Of a stretch of DNA of 16,381 nucleotides, positions 1 to 6,963 are shown piece by piece (positions within the stretch are counted from its first letter, which is position 1; every line of letters begins with the position of its first letter). The position numbers and the translations under genes are program-made. The DNA is taken from positions 219-16,599 of the forward strand of contig MFSY01000059.1 of the NCBI GenBank assembly GCA_001785175.1, read 5' to 3'. The notes beneath the pieces are model-generated. The model ran no database searches and was not told the DNA's origin. It worked only from the letters and a program-made list of their open reading frames with translations. The stretch comes from Candidatus Muproteobacteria bacterium RIFCSPHIGHO2_01_FULL_65_16 (GTDB taxonomy: Bacteria > Pseudomonadota > Gammaproteobacteria > Acidiferrobacterales > Sulfurifustaceae).

Positions 1-7
1 GCCCGCG

Positions 8-454
8 CTATTTCGGCGGCAGCTTCACGACCGAGAGCCAGAAATTCTCGACCGCCTCCACGATCTTCATGAACTGGTCCAGGTTCACCGGCTTGGTGAT
101 ATAGGCGTTCACGTGCATGTCGTAGGCCTTGAGGACGTCGCGCTGGTCCTCCGAGGTCGTCAGCACCACCACGGGGATGCGCTTCAGGTCCGGATCGGAT
201 TTGATCTCCTCCAGCACCTCGCGTCCGTCCTTCTTGGGCAGGTTGAGATCGAGCAGGATCAGGTCCGGTCGCGGAGCGTCGGCGTACCGGCCCTGGCGCC
301 GCAGGAACGCGAGCGCCGCCTCGCCGTCCCCGACCACGCTCATCTTATTGAGCACCTTGGCGTCCTTGAATGCCTCCCGCGTCAACCGCACATCGGCGGG
401 GTTGTCCTCCACCATCAGGATCTCGATCAGGCTACCGCTCGTACTTGCTTTCAT
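8..454 (-). CDS. Single-domain response regulator (Rcp1-like receiver)
   Basis: A 148-residue stand-alone receiver domain with no output domain, so it probably works by protein-protein contact or as a phosphorelay intermediate. Visible receiver landmarks are the acidic pair E16-D17, phospho-acceptor D69 in a [13 protein letters not shown] context, T99/T100 and the conserved K121 in a YITKP motif. The wording is closest to the Rcp1 group of regulators that partner phytochrome-type or CHASE-type histidine kinases. Its ATG overlaps the stop of the upstream kinase gene (ATGA at 451-454), so the two are probably translationally coupled and the kinase is the likely phosphodonor. The gene is complete, ending in TAG at 8-10. 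Input signal and target are unknown. Family certain; partner inferred from context. Confidence 0.93.
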   Translation of the reverse strand: MKASTSGSLIEILMVEDNPADVRLTREAFKDAKVLNKMSVVGDGEAALAFLRRQGRYADAPRPDLILLDLNLPKKDGREVLEEIKSDPDLKRIPVVVLTTSEDQRDVLKAYDMHVNAYITKPVNLDQFMKIVEAVENFWLSVVKLPPK

Positions 455-2073
455 TGCTTTCTTCCTAAGTTCTTGCTGATTGTAAAATAAAACGTCGCGC
501 CCTTCCCCGCCTGCGACTCCACCCAGATGCGCCCGCCGTGATTTTCCACCACCTTCTTGCTGATCGCCAGGCCGATGCCGGTGCCCGGGTATTCGTCCTT
601 GCCGTGCAGGCGCTGGAAGATGACGAAGATGCGCTCGAAGTATTTCGGATCAATGCCGATGCCGTTGTCACGCACCGAGAACTGCCACGCGTCGGCCCGG
701 TCCGCCGCGGCGATGTGGATCGCCGGGGGCGTGCCGCCACGGTATTTGACGGCGTTGCTGATGAGATTCAAGAACAACTGGTGCAGCTGACCGGCGTCCG
801 CCGTCACCGTCGGCAGCGGATCGTGCGTCACCGTGGCGCGGCTCTCCTCGATCATCAGCTTGAGGCTGGCGAGGCTCTGCTTGAGGACGTCCTCGCACCG
901 GACCGGCTCGAAGGCCCGGCCGCGCGAACCCACCCTGGAGTAGGTCAGCAGGTCGCTGATCAGCCCCTGCATCCGGGTGGCGCCGTCCACGGCGAAGGCG
1001 ATGAACTCATCCGCCTCGGCGTCGAGCCGGCCCTGGTAACGCCGCGCGAGCAGCTGCACGTACCCGGCCACGATGCGCAGCGGCTCCTGCAAGTCGTGCG
1101 AGGCGACATAGGCGAACTGTTGCAGCTCGGCGTTGGAGCGCTCCAGGTCGGCCGCGTGCCGCGCCACCGCCTCCTCCGCCCGCCGGCGCTCGGCGTTTTC
1201 GTGCACCAGCTCGCGGTTCACCGCCTCGACCTCCTGCTCCTTGAACCACGCCTTCATGGCGAAATAGGCCGCCAGCGCCAGCAACAGCGCCATCACGATA
1301 CCCATTGTCAGCGTCACCTCGGGCAGCGGCGACCGCAGTTGCGCGAGATGACCGGCGTTCGGCCATACCCGCACGCGCCATGCGGCGCCGTAAGACTTGA
1401 TCTCCGCCTCCCGCACCCACTTAAGCTCGCCGCGCCCGTCGCCGGACAGATAGAGCTCTTCGGCGCCGTCGGCGATGGCGATGGCATAGCCTTCGTGCTT
1501 GGCGTCGGCGCGCAGGATCGCGTCGAACAGCTCGCGCCCCTGGAAGGCGCCGACAATGAAACCATCGAAGCCGTTATCGGAATAGATCGGCAGGAACGCG
1601 GCGAACGCCCCGGCGCCGAGGGGGCGGGTGATGGTCGCGCCGCGCGACCGCCGCGCCGTCTGAGCCGCGGTCCGCTGCCGCTCCTCGGTCCCGAGACCGA
1701 GCCCCGGGCCGGCCCCATTCCCCGCGCGCGGCACGACCCAGCGCACATCGAGCGCGGGGTCGGCCCACGCGATGGCGCGGTAACCCGGATAATGTTTGAG
1801 ATACAGCGCGGCGTCGCTCTCCCATTCCTTCCGCCCCGGCCGTCCGCGCATCTCCCAGCGCCGGACCATGCGGTCCAGCGCCTGGATGCGGGAATCCAGC
1901 GCGTGCCCGACGTCCTCGCTCACCGCCGCGGTCTTCATCTGAAGCGTGCGCGCGATATGCGCATCCTCCTGGGCCGCGAGCGCCTGCCATAAAAGCAGCG
2001 CCAGCACCGCCCCGCCGCCGCCGAGCGCGAGCGGCAGCCATCTGAGCAGGCCTTGCCTGGTTGGTTGATGCAT
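451..2073 (-). CDS. Membrane sensor histidine kinase, CHASE-like sensor, HisKA-HATPase
   Basis: Taken as 540 residues from the ATG at 2073. An N-terminal membrane segment (about 9-29) is followed by an extracytoplasmic region to about 250 that resembles a CHASE domain (my recognition, moderate certainty), a second membrane segment (about 252-275), a short coiled coil, a HisKA domain with phospho-acceptor H326 in [10 protein letters not shown], then an HATPase domain with N-box N440, G1 DNGIGID (469-475) and G2 GTGIGL (497-502). The HisKA wording is typical of kinases that pair with Rcp1-like regulators, matching the receiver gene that overlaps its stop codon. The frame stays open to a GTG at 2109, but those 12 extra codons are translated dispersed repeat, so I reject that start. 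No good Shine-Dalgarno precedes 2073, leaving the start somewhat uncertain. The ligand is unknown. Confidence 0.92.
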   Translation of the reverse strand: MHQPTRQGLLRWLPLALGGGGAVLALLLWQALAAQEDAHIARTLQMKTAAVSEDVGHALDSRIQALDRMVRRWEMRGRPGRKEWESDAALYLKHYPGYRAIAWADPALDVRWVVPRAGNGAGPGLGLGTEERQRTAAQTARRSRGATITRPLGAGAFAAFLPIYSDNGFDGFIVGAFQGRELFDAILRADAKHEGYAIAIADGAEELYLSGDGRGELKWVREAEIKSYGAAWRVRVWPNAGHLAQLRSPLPEVTLTMGIVMALLLALAAYFAMKAWFKEQEVEAVNRELVHENAERRRAEEAVARHAADLERSNAELQQFAYVASHDLQEPLRIVAGYVQLLARRYQGRLDAEADEFIAFAVDGATRMQGLISDLLTYSRVGSRGRAFEPVRCEDVLKQSLASLKLMIEESRATVTHDPLPTVTADAGQLHQLFLNLISNAVKYRGGTPPAIHIAAADRADAWQFSVRDNGIGIDPKYFERIFVIFQRLHGKDEYPGTGIGLAISKKVVENHGGRIWVESQAGKGATFYFTISKNLGRKQ

Positions 2074-2096
2074 GTGTGAATTAATTCTGTTGGAAT

Positions 2097-2182
2097 CACG
2101 GATGCACACGGATAAACACAGATCGGAATAACGCCTTGTCTTTTGATCCTTAATTATCTGTGTTCATCTGTGTTTATCCGTG
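2097..2182. repeat. Inverted pair of dispersed intergenic repeats
   Basis: A 17-base word, ATCTGTGTTTATCCGTG, occurs at 2166-2182 on the plus strand and as its exact reverse complement at 2107-2123. Degenerate further copies flank it (2097-2106, 2156-2165 and 2191-2201). Words of this type are familiar as abundant non-coding repeats in many bacterial genomes (recognised from memory, not searched). The pair could fold into a long hairpin about 42 bases apart. It lies in the gap between the divergent kinase and CULT genes and gives false start extensions to both. Confidence 0.8.
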
Positions 2183-2212
2183 GTTGCGCCGTGTTTATCC
2201 GGAATAAACGCC

Positions 2213-2249
2213 TTTTCTCTGCGTCTCCGCGCCTCTGCGGTGAAAATCA
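2213..2249 (+). repeat. CTCTGCG/CCTCTGCGGTGAA dispersed repeat, copy 1
   Basis: The stretch contains CTCTGCGTCTCCGCGCCTC followed by TGCGGTGAAAAT. Related copies occur at 10232-10254 and 12061-12098, with an inverted one at 12021-12038. It is a short, non-coding, dispersed word found only between genes here. The forward frame runs through it and yields the spurious N-terminus of the following ORF. Confidence 0.8.
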
Positions 2250-2343
2250 TTTTTATCAGAAATTCCTCCGACGTATACTACTCGATGCGTTTCTTTTTAT
2301 GGAAGCGCCGCGTCTTGCGGCCCGGGGGCTCACGGATGTTTCC

Positions 2344-2751
2344 ATGGAACACGTCCTTGCCACGCTGCTGTTCTTAGATCCTCAGCAAGCCCCGGGGCGC
2401 CGGCCTGGGGCGGCGACCGCGCGCGCTGAAAAACCCGCAACGGAGCAACGCCTGTTTTGCGCCGCCTGCCGCCATCCGATCACGGCCCAGGGCGAGCGCA
2501 TCCAGGTGCATGGCGGACACGAGCACACCTTCACCAATCCGCACGGCTTCGTGTTTCACATCGGCTGCTTCCGCACCGCCGCGGGCTGCGCGGTGGACGG
2601 CGCGGCGACGGGCGAGCACACCTGGTTCAGGGGCTACGCCTGGAGCATAGCGGCCTGCGCCGACTGCCGGACGCACCTGGGATGGTTGTTCGAGGCCGCG
2701 GGCGAAAGTTTTTACGGCCTGATCATCCCCCGGCTCACCTCGGCCGCGTGA
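2344..2751 (+). CDS. Stand-alone CULT (cereblon-type) domain protein
   Basis: About 135 residues from the ATG at 2344. The core matches the CULT domain, the thalidomide/uridine-binding fold of eukaryotic cereblon that also occurs as a single-domain bacterial protein. Zinc cysteines are C39/C42 and C105/C108. The aromatic cage is W94, W100 and W114 followed by F116; the W-to-W spacings (6 and 14) equal those of human cereblon W380/W386/W400, and F116 sits where human has F402. H92 and N65 (in NPHG) match cereblon H378 and N351. Function in bacteria is unknown; ligand binding is inferred from the intact cage. The frame is open back to 2143, but that region is repeat-derived. Starts at 2299 and 2344 are both possible; neither has a strong ribosome site. 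It converges on the VIT1-family gene 13 bases away. Confidence 0.85.
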   Translation: MEHVLATLLFLDPQQAPGRRPGAATARAEKPATEQRLFCAACRHPITAQGERIQVHGGHEHTFTNPHGFVFHIGCFRTAAGCAVDGAATGEHTWFRGYAWSIAACADCRTHLGWLFEAAGESFYGLIIPRLTSAA

Positions 2752-2764
2752 CCGGCGCGCCGCG

Positions 2765-3487
2765 TCAGCCGACAGGCAGCGGGCCGCCGACGAAATATTC
2801 AACCGCCTTGCCGATGCCGTAACCGATGCCGGTGGCGGCCAGGGCGATGGCCAGGAATTCCAGGCCCGAGCGCCCCATGGACTGACCGGCGAGCCGGCCC
2901 TTGAACATGCCGACGCCGAAAAGCACCGCGCCCGTGAGCGCCGCCGCCACCAGCAGCGCCACATCCAGCGGCAACAACAGGAACGGCGCGAGCGGAATGG
3001 CGCCGCCGATGACGAAGGAAAGCGCCATCACCAGCGCCGCCTTGAGGGGGTTGTTGATGTCCGCGCCGCCCAGCCCCAGCACCTTTTCCTGAAACGTGGC
3101 CACGAACACGGACTTCTGCTGGTGCAGGAGCTTGACGATGCGATAGCCCGCCTCGCGGCTCAGCCCCTCGCGGTGCAGAAACTCGAGCAGACCCTCCTGC
3201 GCCAGGTACGGCTCCTGCTCGACGAACTCGGCTTCCTTTTTTAGCTCGTTGTCGAAAATCTCCTTTTCCGCCTTGGACGAGAGATAGGCGCCGGCCGACA
3301 TGGAGAAGGCCCCGGACAGGATCGAGGTCACGCCCGCCATCAGGATGATGAAGCGGTTCGCTCCCGCCGCCTGCATTCCGGCCAGCAGGCCGACGGTGGA
3401 GATGAGGCCGTCCTGGATGCCGAACACGAATTCGCGGATGCGGCCCTTGGCCTCGATTCTCCGGCGCTTCTCATCGGTGGGCAACAC
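2765..3487 (-). CDS. VIT1/CCC1-family Fe2+/Mn2+ transporter
   Basis: A 240-residue membrane protein of the VIT1/CCC1 (DUF125) family, which moves ferrous iron or manganese across membranes, usually in exchange for protons. The signature FGIQDGLISTVGLLAG is near residues 22-37. A Glu-rich cytoplasmic helix with several E residues (about 74-93) corresponds to the metal-binding domain of plant VIT1. About five membrane segments are visible, three of them in the C-terminal half. Start is GTG at 3485-3487, supported by AGGA at 3496-3499, 8 bases upstream. It follows the peroxiredoxin gene by 19 bases and is probably co-transcribed, which suggests a joint role in iron and oxidative stress control. 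Substrate choice (Fe versus Mn) cannot be decided from sequence. Confidence 0.93.
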   Translation of the reverse strand: MLPTDEKRRRIEAKGRIREFVFGIQDGLISTVGLLAGMQAAGANRFIILMAGVTSILSGAFSMSAGAYLSSKAEKEIFDNELKKEAEFVEQEPYLAQEGLLEFLHREGLSREAGYRIVKLLHQQKSVFVATFQEKVLGLGGADINNPLKAALVMALSFVIGGAIPLAPFLLLPLDVALLVAAALTGAVLFGVGMFKGRLAGQSMGRSGLEFLAIALAATGIGYGIGKAVEYFVGGPLPVG

Positions 3488-3506
3488 GGCTTGTGTCCTC
3501 GCCCGT

Positions 3507-4016
3507 TCAGCCGGTGGGCTCGCCGGGCTTCCAGTCCGCGGGGCACATGCGTCCGGTGCGCAGCGCCTCCAGGACGCGCAGCGTCTCGTCCACGCCGCGG
3601 CCCACGTTCATGTTGGACGCGACGCTGTACTGGATGACGCCGCCGGGATCAATGATGAATGTCGCGCGGATCGCCACGCCCTCCTTCGGGTGCAGCACGT
3701 GATAGGCGCGGGCGACGGTTTTGCCGGTGTCGCTCAGGAGCGGATAGGCGATGCCGCCGAGCTCCTCGGCCCAGGCGCGGTGGCTCTCCACGGAATCCAC
3801 GCTCACGCCGTAAATCCCCGCGTCCTCGCGGCGGAAATCGGCGGCCTTCTTGCTGAAGCCGATGACCTCGGTCGGGCAGACGAAGGTGAAATCGGCCGGA
3901 TAGAAAAACAGCACGTGCCACTTGCCGCGCGCCTCGCGCAGCGAATAGTTGCGGATTCTTCCCTGGTGCACGCCCGGCAGCTCGAACTCGGGCGCGGGAT
4001 CGGCGATGGTCAGCAT
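3507..4016 (-). CDS. 2-Cys peroxiredoxin (AhpC/Prx1 type)
   Basis: A 169-residue thiol peroxidase that reduces hydrogen peroxide and organic peroxides. The peroxidatic C47 lies in P40-x3-T44-x2-C47 (FTFVCPTE), the resolving C158 in RMCPADWKPG, and the active-site Arg is R117. These place it in the typical 2-Cys AhpC/Prx1 subfamily. The length is slightly short of AhpC (about 187) because the C-terminus ends soon after the resolving cysteine. It begins 52 bases after the ctaB stop and ends 19 bases before the VIT1-family transporter, so it may be read from the oxidase operon or from its own promoter in that short GC-rich gap. No ahpF or dedicated reductase is in the window. Confidence 0.95.
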   Translation of the reverse strand: MLTIADPAPEFELPGVHQGRIRNYSLREARGKWHVLFFYPADFTFVCPTEVIGFSKKAADFRREDAGIYGVSVDSVESHRAWAEELGGIAYPLLSDTGKTVARAYHVLHPKEGVAIRATFIIDPGGVIQYSVASNMNVGRGVDETLRVLEALRTGRMCPADWKPGEPTG

Positions 4017-4068
4017 CGCCCTATGGTAGGGAATTCCCCGGCGCCGGGCAAACCGCGCCGGCGCGGCG

Positions 4069-5037
4069 TCAGAACGTCACGGCGGGCAGCGCCTTGAGGA
4101 TATGCAGCCGGTAGTGGTCGGCCAGGAGCAGCGCGAACAGCAGCGTCAGATAATGGATCGAATAGCGGAAGGTCTTGCGCGCGAGCGCGTCGCTGTAGTC
4201 GCGGTACAAGCGCCAGGCGTAATACAGAAAACCGGCGTTCAGAACCAGCGCCCCCGCCAGATACGGCAAGCCGCTCATCCTGGTGGCGAACGGCATCAGC
4301 GTCACCGCCGCGAGCATGACGGTGTAGAGCAGGATCTGCAGCTGGGTGTACTCGCGCCCGTAGATCACCGGCAGCATCGGAATATTCACCTTGGCGTATT
4401 CCTGCGCGCGATAAAGGGCGAGCGCCCAGAAGTGCGGCGGCGTCCAGAGGAAAACGATCAGGAACAACAGCAGCGCGTCGGGCGCGACCTCGCCGGTGAT
4501 CGCGGTCCAGCCCAGGATCGGCGGCGCGGCGCCGGCGGCGCCGCCGATGACGATGTTCTGCGGCGTCGAGTGCTTGAGCCATACCGTGTAGATGAAGGAA
4601 TAACCGATGAGGGAAACAAACGTCAGGACCGCCGTGAGCCAGTTCACGCCCAGCGCCAGTATGGCCATGGAGAGCGCGCCCAGAACGGCCGCGAACACCG
4701 CGGCCGCGCGCGTGGTCAGATGGCCCGTGGGCAGCGGGCGGGCGCGCGTGCGCGCCATGACGGCGTCGGCCCGCTGATCGAGGATGTGGTTGACGGCGGC
4801 CGCGGACCCGGCGGCGAGGGCGATGCCGAGCGTTCCGAGGACCAGCGCCCCGAGCGGCGGTAGCCCCGGCGTCGCCAGAAACATGCCGACCACGGCGGTG
4901 AACACGATCAGCGCCACCACCCGCGGCTTCGTGAGCGCGAGATATTCGCGCGCCCGCAGCGCGAGGCGCGGGCGCGGCGTCGGGGCGTCAACAGCCGAAG
5001 CGGTCGGTTTCATGCGAACGGGCTCGATGCGGTTCAT
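4069..5037 (-). CDS. ctaB: Protoheme IX farnesyltransferase (heme O synthase)
   Basis: A 322-residue membrane prenyltransferase that adds a farnesyl group to heme B to give heme O, the precursor of heme A. The UbiA-type site N83-x3-D87-x3-D91 (NHILDQRADAV) is intact, followed by the family phrase TPQNIVIGGAAGA, and 7-9 membrane segments are apparent. The ATG at 5037 overlaps the ctaA stop (ATGA, 5034-5037), which favours this start over an in-frame ATG at 5013; the first about 25 residues are a non-conserved cytoplasmic tail. The same frame stays open far upstream to 6900, but that is GC-rich shadow across ctaA and coxC. It is the last cox gene of the cluster; no sco or surf1 follows. Confidence 0.96.
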   Translation of the reverse strand: MNRIEPVRMKPTASAVDAPTPRPRLALRAREYLALTKPRVVALIVFTAVVGMFLATPGLPPLGALVLGTLGIALAAGSAAAVNHILDQRADAVMARTRARPLPTGHLTTRAAAVFAAVLGALSMAILALGVNWLTAVLTFVSLIGYSFIYTVWLKHSTPQNIVIGGAAGAAPPILGWTAITGEVAPDALLLFLIVFLWTPPHFWALALYRAQEYAKVNIPMLPVIYGREYTQLQILLYTVMLAAVTLMPFATRMSGLPYLAGALVLNAGFLYYAWRLYRDYSDALARKTFRYSIHYLTLLFALLLADHYRLHILKALPAVTF

Positions 5038-6065
5038 ATCGTACGTTGCGGACGCGTCACATGATACAAGGTCACGAGGCTCATGAGCAGCAGCGCCGCC
5101 ACGGCGTTGTGCGCGACCGCGAGCGCGAGCGGCAGGTGGGTCACCGCCTCCATGACGCCGAGCGCGACCTCGGCCAGCAGCGGCACCAGCACCAGCAGCC
5201 CGTAGCGGCAGATCTTGTCCTCGCGGCCGACGCGCAGGAGGTGAAGCGCGAGCCAGCCCGTGTACAGCAGGACGGCGAGCGCGCCGATGCGGTGCGACAT
5301 GTGGACCGCGGTCGCCGCCGGCAGGTTCAGCGCCCGCCCTTCGTACTCCAGGCCGAGATCGCGCCACAGCATCAGGCCGTCGGTAAAGTCCATGGGCGGC
5401 CACCAGGCGCCCTGGCAGGTGGGGAAATCGGGGCACGCGAGGCCGGCGTAATTCACCATTGACCACCCGCCGAGGGTGATCTGGACCGCCGCCAGCAGCA
5501 GCGCGATCAGCACGCGCGGACGCAGCCGGCGCAGGAGCGGCGAGGCCGACGCCGGGCGCCAGAAGCGCTGCTCGCGCAGCGCGATCCACCACAAAAGCCC
5601 GAGGATGGCGAAGCCGCCGAGCAGCTGCGTCATCATGACCAGCGGCTTGAAGTGCAGCTCGATCGTCAACAGACCCGCGAGCGTCAGCCCGAACACCAGC
5701 AGCATGGTCAGGAGCGGGATCAGGACCTGCTGGCTGCGTTTGCGTTTCTTGAGCTGCCAGCCGAGCACCGTGAGGCGTATCAGTATCAGGCCCAGGGCGC
5801 CGGCGATGTAGCGCTGGGTCATGTCCTTCCACGCGCGCTTGTGGTCCGGCTTCTTCTCGCCCTCGAGCTGCCGCGCCTGGTCTATGTCCTGCGCCGTCTG
5901 CGGCGCGAACAGTTTGCCGTAGCAGCCGGGCCAGTCGGGACAGCCGAGCCCGGCCTCGGACAGGCGCGCGTAGGCGCCGAACACCACGGCGAGATAGGCG
6001 AAGAAGGCCGCGGACAGCGCCATGCGGAAGAACTTCGCGGACTTGCTCTTGCCGAGCATGCTCAT
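5034..6065 (-). CDS. ctaA: Heme A synthase CtaA/COX15, atypical N-terminal half
   Basis: A 343-residue, roughly 8-helix membrane protein of the CtaA/COX15 family, which oxidises heme O to heme A. Family motifs include RLSEAGLGCPDWPGC (34-48), a second loop NYAGLACPDFPTC, and the C-terminal heme-ligand histidines H258 (HMSHR) and H319 (VAHNAV). In the N-terminal half, the two positions that are normally His are Gln: Q84 in DMTQRYIAG (usually EMxHRxxAG) and Q147 in MMTQLLGG (usually xxxHLLGG); the catalytic Glu is D81. The gene is intact, 6 bases after coxC and overlapping ctaB. It may be an inactive or specialised heme A synthase. Family certain, activity doubtful. Confidence 0.93.
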   Translation of the reverse strand: MSMLGKSKSAKFFRMALSAAFFAYLAVVFGAYARLSEAGLGCPDWPGCYGKLFAPQTAQDIDQARQLEGEKKPDHKRAWKDMTQRYIAGALGLILIRLTVLGWQLKKRKRSQQVLIPLLTMLLVFGLTLAGLLTIELHFKPLVMMTQLLGGFAILGLLWWIALREQRFWRPASASPLLRRLRPRVLIALLLAAVQITLGGWSMVNYAGLACPDFPTCQGAWWPPMDFTDGLMLWRDLGLEYEGRALNLPAATAVHMSHRIGALAVLLYTGWLALHLLRVGREDKICRYGLLVLVPLLAEVALGVMEAVTHLPLALAVAHNAVAALLLMSLVTLYHVTRPQRTI

Positions 6066-6071
6066 CGGGCG

Positions 6072-6941
6072 CTACAGCCAGTAGACGAAGACAAACAGCA
6101 GCGCCCACGCGGCGCTTACGAACAGCCACTGCCACACGCCGGCCTCGAGGCCGAAGTGGCGGTCCGGGAGGAAATGGCCCTTGAGCGCGCGGCCGAGGAG
6201 CACGATCAACGCGCCGACGCCGGCGAGCGCGTAAACGGCGTGCAGGCCGGTCAGCACGAAGAATGTGGCGCCGTAGACCCCGGTCGCGGGGCGCAGGTTG
6301 AGCTCGGCATAGGCGCGCGCGTAGTCGTACACCTGCAATGCCAGGAAAACGGCGCCCAGGGCGATCGTGAGGAACAACCCGGTGATGAGCTGGGCGCGGT
6401 TGTCCCTGATCAATCCCCAATACGCCCAGACGACGGCGCCGGCCGAAATGAACAGGATCAGGGTGTTGATCGCGGGGATCCCCCAGGCGCCGATGGGCGA
6501 GAATTGGCCGGGCCCGGGGATGCTGTCCGGCGCCGCCGCCTCCGGCCCCCTCGGCCCGGCGGTCGGCCAGTCGGCGCTGAAGCCGCTCCAGAGATCGCCG
6601 CCGCCGAGCACCGGCAGCACTAATTGACGCAGATAAAAAAGCGCCCCGAGCAGCGCCGTGAAAAGCACGGCCTCGGCGAAAAGCAACCCGGCCATGCCCC
6701 AGCGGAACGAACGATCCACCACCTGGCTGTAGCCGCCGCGCTCGCCTTCCGCGATCACGCGTCCGAACCAGCGCGCGACCGTGAACGCAGTCACGGCGGC
6801 GCCGGCGAGAGCGAGCCACTTTCCGGGACCGACGCCGTTGACCGCGAGGCCCGCGCCGAGCGCCAGAACGAACAGGCCCGCGGCCGCGCCGAGCGGCCAC
6901 GGGCTCGTGTCGGGTGGAGAATAATGGTCGGCGGAAGCCAT
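6072..6941 (-). CDS. coxC: Cytochrome c oxidase subunit III, divergent
   Basis: A 289-residue, 7-helix membrane protein recognisable as CoxC/CtaE by WGIPAINTLIL, TELNLR-like AYAELNLR and the ALKGHF loop. Subunit III has no cofactor and supports proton uptake and stability of subunit I. The conserved helix-III Glu is present (E90). Other usual residues are gone: the C-terminal YWHFVDVVW motif reads QWLFVSAAW (271-279), losing the His and Asp; the usual HH after the second loop reads YW; and QVEEYxHAY reads QVYDYARAY. AAGG precedes the ATG by 4-5 bases. It lies 22 bases after coxA with no ctaG between them. A Pro/Gly-rich loop (about 112-150) is common in gammaproteobacterial homologues. Confidence 0.92.
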   Translation of the reverse strand: MASADHYSPPDTSPWPLGAAAGLFVLALGAGLAVNGVGPGKWLALAGAAVTAFTVARWFGRVIAEGERGGYSQVVDRSFRWGMAGLLFAEAVLFTALLGALFYLRQLVLPVLGGGDLWSGFSADWPTAGPRGPEAAAPDSIPGPGQFSPIGAWGIPAINTLILFISAGAVVWAYWGLIRDNRAQLITGLFLTIALGAVFLALQVYDYARAYAELNLRPATGVYGATFFVLTGLHAVYALAGVGALIVLLGRALKGHFLPDRHFGLEAGVWQWLFVSAAWALLFVFVYWL

Positions 6942-6963
6942 GTGCCTTCTCTGTCTCTTTAGA

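Noticed and set aside
2074-2109. N-terminal extension of the histidine kinase to a GTG at 2109
   Set aside because: The 12 codons are the translation of a dispersed repeat, and the ATG at 2073 directly precedes the membrane segment.
2143-2343. N-terminal 67 codons in front of the CULT protein
   Set aside because: They encode repeat words such as SASPRLCGENHF seen in many mis-annotated proteins; the CULT core begins well after 2344.
4017-4068. Terminator between ctaB and the peroxiredoxin gene
   Set aside because: The gap has short GC palindromes but no stem followed by a T-run on the minus strand.
4069-6900. One 943-residue frame covering ctaB, ctaA and coxC
   Set aside because: Only the last about 320 residues match a family. 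The rest is Arg/Ala-rich shadow antiparallel or out of frame to ctaA and coxC, and the ATGA overlap gives a natural ctaB start at 5037.
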